Below the pieces are notes generated by a model. The model saw only the letters and a list, made by a program, of their open reading frames with translations. It was not told the origin of the DNA and ran no database searches. DNA of 64,000 nucleotides from Streptomyces coeruleorubidus (lineage in GTDB: Bacteria > Actinomycetota > Actinomycetes > Streptomycetales > Streptomycetaceae). Position numbers and translations under genes: made by a program. Below are positions 17,995-26,127 of the stretch, one piece after another (position 1 is the first letter of the stretch; the number at the start of each line of letters is the position of its first letter). Where the stretch lies: the NCBI RefSeq assembly GCF_028885415.1, contig NZ_CP118527.1, forward strand, positions 3,472,001 to 3,536,000, written 5' to 3'.

Positions 17995-18537
17995 CTACTG
18001 CTTTTCGATGACGTCCTTGATCCGGTCAAGGGTCTCGTCGAGGTCCTGCTCGAGCTTCGCGGTCCAGTCGGTGATGAACTTCTCGCACTCCGACTCGTTC
18101 ATGTCTTTGACGATCTTGTGAATTCCGGCGGTCGGCTTGCCCATGCGGAAATGATGGGTCAGAACGCTGCCGTCGCCGTCGGCCTCGATGTCGAAACCCC
18201 AGATGCTCTCCTGGTCCTCACGGGCGTGCGTGAGCATCATCCACTGGAAGGTCCGGCCCGGTTCCGCCGCGATGACCCTGGCCTCCGTGTGCCAGGTGCC
18301 GCGAATCAGCGGAGCCCAGGCCACCACGTCCTCGCTGCGCAGGTTCTCGCCGCGGAAGATCGCACCGACCGTGGACGGCTCTCCGGACACCCACTCGCCG
18401 CCCCTGCACTCCGGGCTCCATTCGGCCTGGCGCGGCAGGTCGCTCACGACCGCGTAAACCTCTTCGGGGCGCGCTGAAATACGCTTGCTGGCGCGCAGTT
18501 CGAACAGCGGGGACTTTTCAAGGATTGTGTTGGCCAT
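17995..18537 (-). CDS. SRPBCC-family protein (polyketide cyclase/START-like)
   Basis: A 180-residue helix-grip protein: SKRISARPEEVYAVVSDLPRQAEWSPEC at the start, internal beta-rich segments, and a long amphipathic C-terminal helix (ITDWTAKLEQDLDETLDRIKDVIEKQ region). SRPBCC proteins bind hydrophobic or aromatic ligands; some are aromatase/cyclases, others act as hydrolases or simple carriers. Its link to ligase 2 (same strand, 65 bp apart) suggests it handles the ligase product, but no catalytic residue can be assigned. ATG at 18537. A TCCGTCA site lies 53 bp upstream. Confidence 0.82.
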   Translation of the reverse strand: MANTILEKSPLFELRASKRISARPEEVYAVVSDLPRQAEWSPECRGGEWVSGEPSTVGAIFRGENLRSEDVVAWAPLIRGTWHTEARVIAAEPGRTFQWMMLTHAREDQESIWGFDIEADGDGSVLTHHFRMGKPTAGIHKIVKDMNESECEKFITDWTAKLEQDLDETLDRIKDVIEKQ

Positions 18538-18589
18538 GACTGAGATCCTGCCGACCGCGGTGCGCCGGGGTCAACCATGGCCGCCCTGA

Positions 18590-18626
18590 TCCGTCAGGTT
18601 CCAGAAATGCCGGTAAAGGTGACGGA
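18590..18626. promoter_or_regulatory. Inverted TCCGTCA pair upstream of the SRPBCC-ligase 2 operon
   Basis: TCCGTCA at 18590-18596 and its complement TGACGGA at 18620-18626, 53-89 bp upstream of the SRPBCC ATG. A degenerate GGGGTCA lies 23 bp before the first copy. The heptamer is the one repeated upstream of the aromatic operon and the MDR gene, so this is a candidate site for the same regulator. The arrangement (inverted, wider spacing) differs from the 22-bp direct repeats. Confidence 0.35.
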
Positions 18627-18774
18627 GAACCAACGGGAAAACCCGCCAATGACCCTCCTGGCAGAGACGTCAAGAGACACCAGAAGACACATTGGCGGGT
18701 GCACCCGCGCTTTCGTGTGTTTGGTCCACGAGTTTCGGCGCGCCGCCCGGGGACCCGTTCGGCCACCGGCGACC

Positions 18775-19761
18775 TCACCGGGCCGGATCGGCGACCCGTA
18801 GCACCAGCTTTCCGTGGACCTTGCTCTCCTCGAGCATGCGGTGGGCCTTGGCCGCCTTGCTCAGCGGCAGTACCTCCGTGGCACGCGGGCGCAGCAGGCC
18901 GTCGGCCATCAACCGGCCGATGTGGGTGGCGGCCTCGGCCAGTTCGTCGGCGCGGGCGTGGGAGATGGCGAAGCCGTGCACCGATCGGTCCTGCAGGTAC
19001 AGCGGTCCGGCCGGCAGGACGGGCCGGGTCTTCAGGCCGGCCAGGATCACGACGCGTCCCCGGGGCGCGAGGAGGTTCATCGCCGTCTCGAGGTCGTTGC
19101 GACCGGACGTGTCGATGTACAGGTCGACTCCGCCCGGTGCGGCCTCCCCGATCCACCAGGAGGCCTCGGGGTCCCGATAGTCGATCACGTTCCGGGCGCC
19201 GAGAGAGCGGCAGTAGTCCGCGTCCCGCGCCGAGGCGACGGCGACCACCCGGGCACCGGCCTGAGCTGCCATCACCACGGCGGCACTGCCGACGTTTCCC
19301 GCGGCGCCGAGGATGAGGACGGTCTCCCCGGCCCGCACCCGCCCGTGGGTGAACAGCGCGAGGTAGGCCGTCGACGCCGGATGGGAGAGCGCGACCGCGT
19401 CCACCGGGTCGACGCCGTCCGGCAGGCGGTACAGCCGGTCGGCCGGCACCACGACCCGCTCGGCGGCGGCACCCTGGCGGCCCGCGTGCCCGAGGCTGCT
19501 GCACCACACCCGGTCCCCGGCCCGGAAGCCGGGTGCGCCGGGCCCGGCCGCCACGACCGTGCCCACCAGGTCACGTCCGATGACGAAGGGGAAGGACATC
19601 GGCGTCCGCCAGGCCCCTGAACGTACGAAGGTGTCCACGTGGTTGACGGCGGTCACCTCGACGTCGACGAGCACATCGCCGGGGCCGGGCTGGGGAGGGG
19701 GCAGTTCACCGACCTGGATGAGATCCGGCGAACCGAGCTCTTCGATGTAGGCGGCAAGCAT
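18775..19761 (-). CDS. Zinc-type medium-chain dehydrogenase/reductase, quinone oxidoreductase-like
   Basis: A 328-residue MDR-superfamily protein of the NADPH:quinone oxidoreductase (QOR) type. Seen: substrate-side N-terminal GroES-like fold with NHVDTFVRSGAW and FVIGRDLVGTVV, then the NADPH-binding motif LILGAAGNVGSAAV (about residues 145-158). The structural-zinc cysteines of true alcohol dehydrogenases are absent. It probably reduces a quinone or an alpha,beta-unsaturated carbonyl in the aromatic pathway. ATG at 19761. It is transcribed alone, divergently from the polyyne cluster, with a pair of TCCGTCA repeats 62-90 bp upstream. Confidence 0.87.
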   Translation of the reverse strand: MLAAYIEELGSPDLIQVGELPPPQPGPGDVLVDVEVTAVNHVDTFVRSGAWRTPMSFPFVIGRDLVGTVVAAGPGAPGFRAGDRVWCSSLGHAGRQGAAAERVVVPADRLYRLPDGVDPVDAVALSHPASTAYLALFTHGRVRAGETVLILGAAGNVGSAAVVMAAQAGARVVAVASARDADYCRSLGARNVIDYRDPEASWWIGEAAPGGVDLYIDTSGRNDLETAMNLLAPRGRVVILAGLKTRPVLPAGPLYLQDRSVHGFAISHARADELAEAATHIGRLMADGLLRPRATEVLPLSKAAKAHRMLEESKVHGKLVLRVADPAR

Positions 19762-19822
19762 GGTCTGGATTCTTCTCCAGGCGGGCACCTTCGCCCACGC
19801 CCCGGCGGCTCACCGCTCAGGT

Positions 19823-19851
19823 TCCGTCACATCGGCGCCCCTGGTCCGTCA
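19823..19851. promoter_or_regulatory. TCCGTCA direct repeat, 22-bp spacing, in the divergent promoter region
   Basis: Two exact TCCGTCA copies at 19823-19829 and 19845-19851, start-to-start distance 22 bp, 62 bp upstream of the MDR ATG. They match the repeats at 6994-7043 in sequence and period. The whole gap 19762-20147 (386 bp) is non-coding and serves the divergent MDR and thioesterase genes. It also holds a short CTTGGCCGG direct repeat at about 19900-19935. No TCCGTCA lies close to the plus-strand start at 20148. Confidence 0.5.
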
Positions 19852-20147
19852 AGTCGCCGCCGATGCCTCCCGTGACCGGCTGCCCTTGACCACTCCTCGG
19901 CCGGTCCTTGGCCGGCCCTTGGCCGGTTCTTGACCACAGGCTCCGAGCCTGAGGCGGCAGCCCGCCCCCGGCGGCGCCGCACCCGCACCGCCGCCGGCGC
20001 ACCGGCGGCATGACCGCGGCCCGGAATATGGGATTCCATTCACCGGTCCGCCGATCTCGCATGCAACTTTTCGCGGTTCTTATTTCACTGTCCGATCGAC
20101 GCGTGAACATGGTGTGTTGACGTAGAAAGAACGAGGGGGGCGGAGTT

Positions 20148-20936
20148 GTGGATTCGATACCTCCGGGGAGATTGCTGCAGAATTCGCGGGACGGTCATGT
20201 CGACGTTCGCGACCATCTGAAAGGCTTCGGCGGGCTGCACGGCGGACTGGCGCTCGCCCTGGTGACCTCGGCCATGCGGCAGCATGCCGAAGGGCGTGAA
20301 CTGGTCAGTGTGACGGGCCGGTTCGGCCGTGCCATCGACGCCCCGTTCCGGATCGACACCGCCCTGACGCACGCCGGCCGGTCCAGCTCGATCGTGTCCG
20401 GGCGCGCCGAGTCGGAGCGTGGTCCGCTGCTCGACTCCTGGGCGGTCTTCGCCGCGGCGGCCGGCGACGTCTCGTGGCCGACGGTGCAGCAGCCGATCCC
20501 CGAGGTGCCGAGCCCCAAGGAATGCGACGTGTTCGCGATTCCGAAGGAATTCGTGCCGATCTCGACGAGCATGGAGATTCGCCCGGTGGGCTCGGCACGC
20601 CCTTATGCGGGTGGGAACCGGGCCGAACTGGTGGCATGGGTCCGCCTCCTGGAGGACGACATTCCGCCGGACGCCGTGCGCTTTGTCTTTCTGATGGACG
20701 CGCTGGCTCCGTCGTACGCGGCGGTGCTCTCGACACTGGCGCTGGTGCCGACCGTGGAGATCACGGTGCGCCCCGGGGCGGGGCTGGCGAAGGCGTCGTC
20801 GCCATGGCTTCTCCTGCGGGCGACGACACAGCAGGCCGCCTCCTCCGGATGGTCCTCGGAATGGATCGACGCCTGGGATCCGGACGGGACCCACCTGGGC
20901 TCCGCCCAGCAGTTGCGCATGGTCCGCGGCGGCTGA
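20148..20936 (+). CDS. Acyl-CoA thioesterase-like double-hotdog protein
   Basis: A 262-residue protein resembling TesB/4HBT_3-type thioesterases: the first hotdog with FGGLHGGLALALVTSAM (about residues 27-43) and a second half with EIRPVGSARP and the PDAVRFVFLMDALAPS segment, as in double-hotdog acyl-CoA thioesterases. It could release or proofread acyl chains for the cluster, or be degenerate. GTG at 20148 follows a strong AGGGGGG ribosome-binding site. First plus-strand gene of the polyyne-type cluster; the fatty acyl-AMP ligase starts 59 bp downstream. Confidence 0.75.
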   Translation: MDSIPPGRLLQNSRDGHVDVRDHLKGFGGLHGGLALALVTSAMRQHAEGRELVSVTGRFGRAIDAPFRIDTALTHAGRSSSIVSGRAESERGPLLDSWAVFAAAAGDVSWPTVQQPIPEVPSPKECDVFAIPKEFVPISTSMEIRPVGSARPYAGGNRAELVAWVRLLEDDIPPDAVRFVFLMDALAPSYAAVLSTLALVPTVEITVRPGAGLAKASSPWLLLRATTQQAASSGWSSEWIDAWDPDGTHLGSAQQLRMVRGG

Positions 20937-20995
20937 CCCCGGCCCCGCCGCCGTCCTTCGTGAGCGATGAGACCCCGAGCAGAAAGGCCATTTCC

Positions 20996-22774
20996 GTGCT
21001 GGAACCATCCGCAAGCCCGCCTGACGGACTCTCGCTGCCGGAGATCCTCACGGCCCGGGCGGAGGCGCACCCGGACGCACTGGCCTTCCGGTTTCTGCCG
21101 GACGGTACGACGGATCACCCGGTGGACTGGACGTACCGGGACGTTGAACTGAGGTCACGCGCGGTCGCCCGGGAGCTCTCCCGGCGCGGGATCGAGGACA
21201 GCCGTGTGGTCCTGGCGCTCGACCCCGGACTCGACTACGTGGCCGCCCTGTTCGGCATCCTGCGGGCCGGCTGCACCGCGGTGCCCTCGTTCCCGCCTTT
21301 CGGACGCCGGGCGATGGCGCGCTTTTTGTCCATCATGGTGGACTGCGAGCCTCGGGCGGTGCTGACCGACGGCCGGTTCGCACCGCAGGTGGAAGCGTTC
21401 GAGGCGCAGTACCCCAAGGGCACCCCGAAGGCCCAGTGGATCTTCCCCGACGAAACCCTCTTCGAGGGGGACGGCGCCGAGGTGCCGCCGAGGCTCGCGA
21501 ACCCGGCGCTCCTCCAGTACAGCTCGGGTTCGACCGGTGAGCCCAAGGGCATCGTGCTGACTCACGAGAACCTGGTCAGCAACTGCCGGGTGCTGGAGGC
21601 CCACGCGGGCATGGAGCCCGACCGCGTCGGCTGCTCCTGGCTGCCGCCGTACCACGACATGGGCCTGATGGGCACCATCATGCTGGCCGTCCACGGGGGC
21701 TGGCCGCTGGTCATGATGTCGCCGGTGCACTTCGTGCAGGACCCGTACCGCTGGCTGGCGGCACTGACCGAGTACCGGGTGACGATCACGGTCGGTCCCA
21801 ACTTCGCCTTCGACCTGTGTACGTCCTCGATCCCCGACGAGGCGCTCGACTCGCTCGATCTGTCCTCGCTGCGCCAGGTGTTCTGCGGAAGCGAACCGGT
21901 GTCCGCGGCGACGCTGGAGCGGTTCCGGGAGCGGTTCGCAAGCTGCGGCTACGACGCCGCGTCGCTCATCCCCTGCTACGGCCTGGCCGAGGCGACCCTG
22001 TTCGTGACGGGCAAGCCGGCCAAGAACGGCGCCGTCCGGCTGGAGCGGTTGGACAAGGCGGCGCTCGGGACCGGGACGGCCGTGCGGGTCGACGCCGGTG
22101 ACACCTCCGGCGTCGAGGTGGTCGGCTGCGGTGTGTCCGCGGTGGGCCACGAGGTGCTGGTGGTCGACCCGCAGACGGCCGAGGTGCTGCCGGACGGCCG
22201 GGTCGGCGAGGTGTGGGTGGCGGGCCCGAACGTGGCCGGCGGCTACTGGCGGCGGCCGGAGCTGAGCGCCGCGGCCTTCGGCGCCCGGCCGGCCGGAGCG
22301 GCGCAGGCGGGCCCGGGCTTCCTGCGCACCGGCGACCTGGGGTTCGTACTCGACGGTGAGCTGTTCGTGACCGGGCGGCTCAAGGACGTGATCGTCATCA
22401 GCGGCCGGAATCTCTACCCGCAGGACATCGAGGCCTCGGTGGAGCGCTGCGACGGCGCGCTGCGCCGGTGCGCCGTGTTCTCCGTGTCCGGGGACGAGGC
22501 GGGCGGATCGGACGAAGAGCAGGTGGTCGTCGTCGCCGAGTACCGCGGTACGTCCGGCCAGTTCGCCGCGCAGGAGAAGTCGTTGCGCGCCGCGGTGACC
22601 GCGGCGGTCACCGCCGACCACGGAGTGCGGCCCGCCGAGTTGTACTTCGGTCCTCCCGGCACGGTGTTGATGACCACCAGCGGCAAGGTCCGCCGCAAGG
22701 CGACCAAGGCCGCTTTCCTGGAGGGCACCCTGAAGCGTTTCACGGTGCCGGCCGGCAGCGGGGCAGCGCGATGA
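20996..22774 (+). CDS. Fatty acyl-AMP ligase (FAAL)
   Basis: Activates a free fatty acid as acyl-AMP and loads it on a carrier protein without CoA. The 592-residue protein shows FAAL signatures: LLQYSSGSTGEPKGIVLTH (P-loop), SWLPPYHDMGLMG, PCYGLAEATLFVTG, and the C-terminal RTGDLGF...RNLYPQDIEASVE region. In bacterial polyyne clusters (for example caryoynencin) the FAAL starts the pathway by loading a C16/C18 acid on the dedicated ACP. GTG at 20996 is chosen because an AGAAAGG element precedes it; an in-frame GTG at 20960 is possible. Its stop overlaps the ATG of the next desaturase (ATGA). Confidence 0.93.
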   Translation: MLEPSASPPDGLSLPEILTARAEAHPDALAFRFLPDGTTDHPVDWTYRDVELRSRAVARELSRRGIEDSRVVLALDPGLDYVAALFGILRAGCTAVPSFPPFGRRAMARFLSIMVDCEPRAVLTDGRFAPQVEAFEAQYPKGTPKAQWIFPDETLFEGDGAEVPPRLANPALLQYSSGSTGEPKGIVLTHENLVSNCRVLEAHAGMEPDRVGCSWLPPYHDMGLMGTIMLAVHGGWPLVMMSPVHFVQDPYRWLAALTEYRVTITVGPNFAFDLCTSSIPDEALDSLDLSSLRQVFCGSEPVSAATLERFRERFASCGYDAASLIPCYGLAEATLFVTGKPAKNGAVRLERLDKAALGTGTAVRVDAGDTSGVEVVGCGVSAVGHEVLVVDPQTAEVLPDGRVGEVWVAGPNVAGGYWRRPELSAAAFGARPAGAAQAGPGFLRTGDLGFVLDGELFVTGRLKDVIVISGRNLYPQDIEASVERCDGALRRCAVFSVSGDEAGGSDEEQVVVVAEYRGTSGQFAAQEKSLRAAVTAAVTADHGVRPAELYFGPPGTVLMTTSGKVRRKATKAAFLEGTLKRFTVPAGSGAAR

Positions 22775-23727
22775 CGGGCCGGGACGGAACGATACGGGCC
22801 GGCGGTCGGCCGGCCGTCGGGGCCGATGCGGTGCCGCAGGACGGTGAGATCGATGTCGCGGCCCGGCGGCTGGCGTATGTGACCGTGGGAGTCCCGACAC
22901 TGGGCACCGTCGCGGCGGTGCTGTTCGCGATGCGGTACGGGTTCGGCTGGGTGGACTTCGGGCTGCTCGCCGGTATGTACGTGATCACCTCACTCGGGGT
23001 CGAGGGCGGTTTCCACCGCTTCTTCTCCCACCGCTCGTTCTCCGCGAGGCCCGTGGTGACCTCGCTGTGGGGGATCGCGGGCAGCATGGCCGCGCAGGGT
23101 CCGGTGCTGTTCTGGGTGGCCACCCACCGGCAGCACCACGCCTTCACCGACCGCGACGGCGACCCCCACTCGCCGAGGCCGCTGGGCAACGACCGGTGGG
23201 CCCGGTTGCGCGGGCTGTGGCACGGGCATGTGGGCTGGCTGTTCAAGGTGCGCCGGCAGAACTGGGCCAAGCGTGTCCCCGACCTGGTGCGCGATCCGCT
23301 GGTGATGCGGCTGAACCAGTACTACTTCGTGTGGGTCCTGCTCGGCCTCGCGCTTCCCACGCTGCTCGGCTGGCTGCTGACGGGAACCATGCGCGGCGCG
23401 GTGGGCGGCCTCCTGTGGGGCGGCCTGGTGCGGATCTTCCTTCTCGACCATGTGACCTGGGCCGTCAACTCCATCGGTCACACGCTGGGGAACCGGCCCT
23501 ATCCCACCCGGGACGGCAGCCGGAACGTGCCGTCGCTGGCGCCCTTGTCGGTCGGCGGTTCCTGGCACAACAACCACCACGCCCGTCCCTCGCTCGCGCA
23601 CAACCGGCACGGGTTCTGGCAGTTCGACCCGACCGGAACCGTCATACGCGTCATGGACACGCTCGGCCTGGTGTCCGACGTGCGCTACCCGGATCGAAAG
23701 ACCGCGAGAGGAAAAGGAGTCGCCTGA
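22771..23727 (+). CDS. Membrane fatty-acid desaturase 1 (acyl-CoA/ACP desaturase family)
   Basis: A 318-residue di-iron membrane desaturase of the stearoyl-CoA-desaturase type. The three histidine boxes are HRFFSH (82-87), HRQHH (119-123) and HNNHH (266-270). About four hydrophobic segments are visible. In the polyyne setting it should insert a double bond, or convert one to a triple bond, on the ACP-bound chain. It overlaps both the FAAL stop (4 nt) and the start of desaturase 2 (TGATG), so expression is tightly coupled. Regiospecificity cannot be read. Confidence 0.92.
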   Translation: MTGRDGTIRAGGRPAVGADAVPQDGEIDVAARRLAYVTVGVPTLGTVAAVLFAMRYGFGWVDFGLLAGMYVITSLGVEGGFHRFFSHRSFSARPVVTSLWGIAGSMAAQGPVLFWVATHRQHHAFTDRDGDPHSPRPLGNDRWARLRGLWHGHVGWLFKVRRQNWAKRVPDLVRDPLVMRLNQYYFVWVLLGLALPTLLGWLLTGTMRGAVGGLLWGGLVRIFLLDHVTWAVNSIGHTLGNRPYPTRDGSRNVPSLAPLSVGGSWHNNHHARPSLAHNRHGFWQFDPTGTVIRVMDTLGLVSDVRYPDRKTARGKGVA

Positions 23728-24710
23728 TGTCCACGGCCTCGGCCAGTTCAGCGGCGTTGGCACATGCCATCGTCCGGTTGGACCCGATCAGCCTGCGCAC
23801 CAAACGGTTCTCCGCACTGACCACGATGATCCTGCCGCTGATCGGTACCGCGGCGGCGGCGTACTTCCTGGCGACCGGCAACTTCACCGCGACCGACATC
23901 TGGCTGTTCGCCGCGATGTACTTCGTGCACATGTTCGGCATCACGGTGGGCTTCCACCGCTACCTCGCCCACAAGGCGTTTCGCACCGGCCCGGTGTTCG
24001 AGGCGATCATGATGATCACTGCCTCGATGGGTGCCCAGGGACCCGTGATGTGGTGGGTCACCACGCACCGCCGGCACCACCGCTTCAGCGATCAGGAGGG
24101 CGACCCGCACTCGCCGAACCTGCACGGGCGCACCTTCAAGCAGCGCCTGCACGGCCTGTGGTACGCGCACATGCCGTGGATGCTCAGCCCCGAGAACTCG
24201 AAGTGGTCGGTGTTCGCGCCGGACGTCCTGCGCAACCGCCGGCTGATGTACTACCACCGCACCTACCCGATCTGGGTGATCAGCGGTGTGATCCTCCCGG
24301 GCCTGATCGGCTTCGCCGTCGAGGGAACGGCGATGTCCGCCCTCACCGGTGTCGTCTTCGGTGGCCTGGCGCGGATCTTCCTGGCCAACCAGGCGGCCTG
24401 GATGGTCGGTTCCGTCTGCCACGCGATAGGCGGCCGCCCGTTCGACAACGAGGACCGCAGCGCCAACAACTGGGCGGTCGCGATCCTCACCTTCGGTGAG
24501 GGCCTGCAGAACAACCACCACGCGTTCCCCGGTTCCTACCGGCACGGCGTGAGCTGGCTGGAGCCGGACCTGAGCGGATGGCTGCTCGCCGGACTGAGGA
24601 AGGTCGGCCTGGTCTGGGACCTGCGCGAGCCGACCAAGGAGCAGATCCAGAAGAAGCGTGAGCAGGCGCTCGCCATGGCGGCCGCCGGCTCCACCAAAGG
24701 GACGGAGTGA
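23727..24710 (+). CDS. Membrane fatty-acid desaturase 2 (Gln in the third histidine box)
   Basis: A 327-residue relative of desaturase 1, sharing the order of boxes: HRYLAH (77-82), HRRHH (114-118) and a third box QNNHH (261-265), where the first His is replaced by Gln. Such a change is known in some front-end desaturases and alters metal or substrate geometry without abolishing activity. The two adjacent genes look like an old duplication with divided roles. The protein has the usual hydrophobic hairpins and a charged C-terminus (EPTKEQIQKKRE). The ACP gene begins 6 bp after its stop. Confidence 0.92.
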   Translation: MSTASASSAALAHAIVRLDPISLRTKRFSALTTMILPLIGTAAAAYFLATGNFTATDIWLFAAMYFVHMFGITVGFHRYLAHKAFRTGPVFEAIMMITASMGAQGPVMWWVTTHRRHHRFSDQEGDPHSPNLHGRTFKQRLHGLWYAHMPWMLSPENSKWSVFAPDVLRNRRLMYYHRTYPIWVISGVILPGLIGFAVEGTAMSALTGVVFGGLARIFLANQAAWMVGSVCHAIGGRPFDNEDRSANNWAVAILTFGEGLQNNHHAFPGSYRHGVSWLEPDLSGWLLAGLRKVGLVWDLREPTKEQIQKKREQALAMAAAGSTKGTE

Positions 24711-24716
24711 CCGAGC

Positions 24717-25010
24717 GTGTTCAAGAAGAAGGTTGCCAAGCCGAGCGGCCCCCTGACGCAGGCCGCGCTGCGCGACTGGCTGGTGGCGTATCTGTCCGAC
24801 CACCTCAAGGTCACCAGCGACGAGATCGACACCTCGCTCACCTTCGAGTCGTACGGCCTCGACTCCCGGGTCGCGGTCCAGGTCTCCGGCGCACTGGAGA
24901 AGGTCGTCGAACGACGGCTCTCCCCGGGACTGCTCTACGAGTACCAGACCATCGATGATCTGTGCGGCTACCTGGCCAAGGAGCTCCGGCTTCCGGACCA
25001 GGCCGCCTAG
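24717..25010 (+). CDS. Dedicated acyl carrier protein
   Basis: A 97-residue ACP. The phosphopantetheine attachment serine is S50 in ESYGLDSRVAVQV; the usual DSL motif is DSR here, as in other FAAL-partner carrier proteins. Helices 1 and 3/4 (LRDWLVAYLSDHL, TIDDLCGYLAKEL) are in place. In polyyne pathways the desaturases act on the chain bound to such an ACP. GTG at 24717, 6 bp after desaturase 2; desaturase 3 follows in 10 bp. Confidence 0.93.
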   Translation: MFKKKVAKPSGPLTQAALRDWLVAYLSDHLKVTSDEIDTSLTFESYGLDSRVAVQVSGALEKVVERRLSPGLLYEYQTIDDLCGYLAKELRLPDQAA

Positions 25011-25020
25011 GAGGGCCGAC

Positions 25021-26127
25021 ATGGGTGCGTTCGACTTCCCCACCGCGCCTGACGCGCAGTTCGAGGAATTCCTCGCCCGGTCCGCGGCGATCGAGGGCGA
25101 GCGGCTGGCCGCCGCCGTCCCCAAGAGCTACTTCGAGCCGCGGGTCTGGCGCGGGTTGCTCGGGTTCGCGGTCAGCTGGCTGCTGTACGGCGGCGCCGTC
25201 GTCGGTGTCGCCTTCGCCCCGCACTGGACGCTCTACCTGCCGCTGTGGATCGTGGCAGGCCTGGGCGGCTGGGGCCTGCACTGCATAGCGCACGACGCGG
25301 GGCATGGCTCCTTCTCCCGCAACAGGCGTCTGAACACCGTCATCGGACATCTGTCACTGCTGCCGCTGGCCTACCCGTTCCACTCCTGGCGGCATGTGCA
25401 CAACATGCACCACGCGAGCACCAACCACCTGGAGTTGGACACCGACTGGCGCCCCCTGCCCGCCGGCGTGTACCGGCGGATGCCACTGCGACAGAAGCTC
25501 GTCTACCTGTCGACCAGGACCTGGGCGTTCTGGGGCGGCACCATCAACTACTGGGTGGAGTCCGCCTTCCGGCCGGGCTTCTACCCGAAGGCGGCGCACC
25601 GCCGTGACGTGAAGCGCTCCATCGCCTTCGTCCTGGCGCTGGGTGTGCCGTACTTCGGTGCGCTCGCCTACTTCACCGGATGGCAGGGAGTGCTGCTGTA
25701 CTTCGTGGCGCCGTGGCTTGCCACCCACGCCTGGTTCAGCGCCACGACGCTGATGCACCACAGCGCCAGCGACATCCCCTACCTGACGGCCGAGCACTGG
25801 ACGCGCAACGCCAGCCGCCTCCTGGTCACGACGGATTACGTCTACCCGAAGTGGCTCCTCTTCCTCACCCACAACATCTCGATCCACACGGCCCACCACG
25901 TGGCGCCGGTGATCCCCTTCTACAACCTGCCCAAGGCACAGCAGGCGCTGAAGGAGAAGTACCCCGGGATGGTGCGCGAAGAGGTGTTCTCGTTCCGCCA
26001 GATGTGGGACATCATCCGCCATCTGCACTTCTACGACACCGAGTCGGGCTTCTACAGCGACCGCTCGGGCAGCAAGGTGCCGCCCGAAGGGGCAGCCGGT
26101 TCGAAGTTCGCCGGGGCAAGACGGTGA
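25021..26127 (+). CDS. Membrane fatty-acid desaturase 3 (Delta12/acetylenase-type)
   Basis: A 368-residue desaturase of the other subfamily (DesA/Delta12-type): boxes HDAGH (91-95), HSWRHVHNMHH (121-131) and HTAHH (289-293). Acetylenases that turn a double into a triple bond belong to this branch (JamB, TtuB and plant Crep1 types), so this is the best candidate for alkyne formation; that is inference from family. It ends in a short polar tail and overlaps the next start by GTGA. Three desaturases plus an ACP in one operon match the polyyne gene set. Confidence 0.92.
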   Translation: MGAFDFPTAPDAQFEEFLARSAAIEGERLAAAVPKSYFEPRVWRGLLGFAVSWLLYGGAVVGVAFAPHWTLYLPLWIVAGLGGWGLHCIAHDAGHGSFSRNRRLNTVIGHLSLLPLAYPFHSWRHVHNMHHASTNHLELDTDWRPLPAGVYRRMPLRQKLVYLSTRTWAFWGGTINYWVESAFRPGFYPKAAHRRDVKRSIAFVLALGVPYFGALAYFTGWQGVLLYFVAPWLATHAWFSATTLMHHSASDIPYLTAEHWTRNASRLLVTTDYVYPKWLLFLTHNISIHTAHHVAPVIPFYNLPKAQQALKEKYPGMVREEVFSFRQMWDIIRHLHFYDTESGFYSDRSGSKVPPEGAAGSKFAGARR

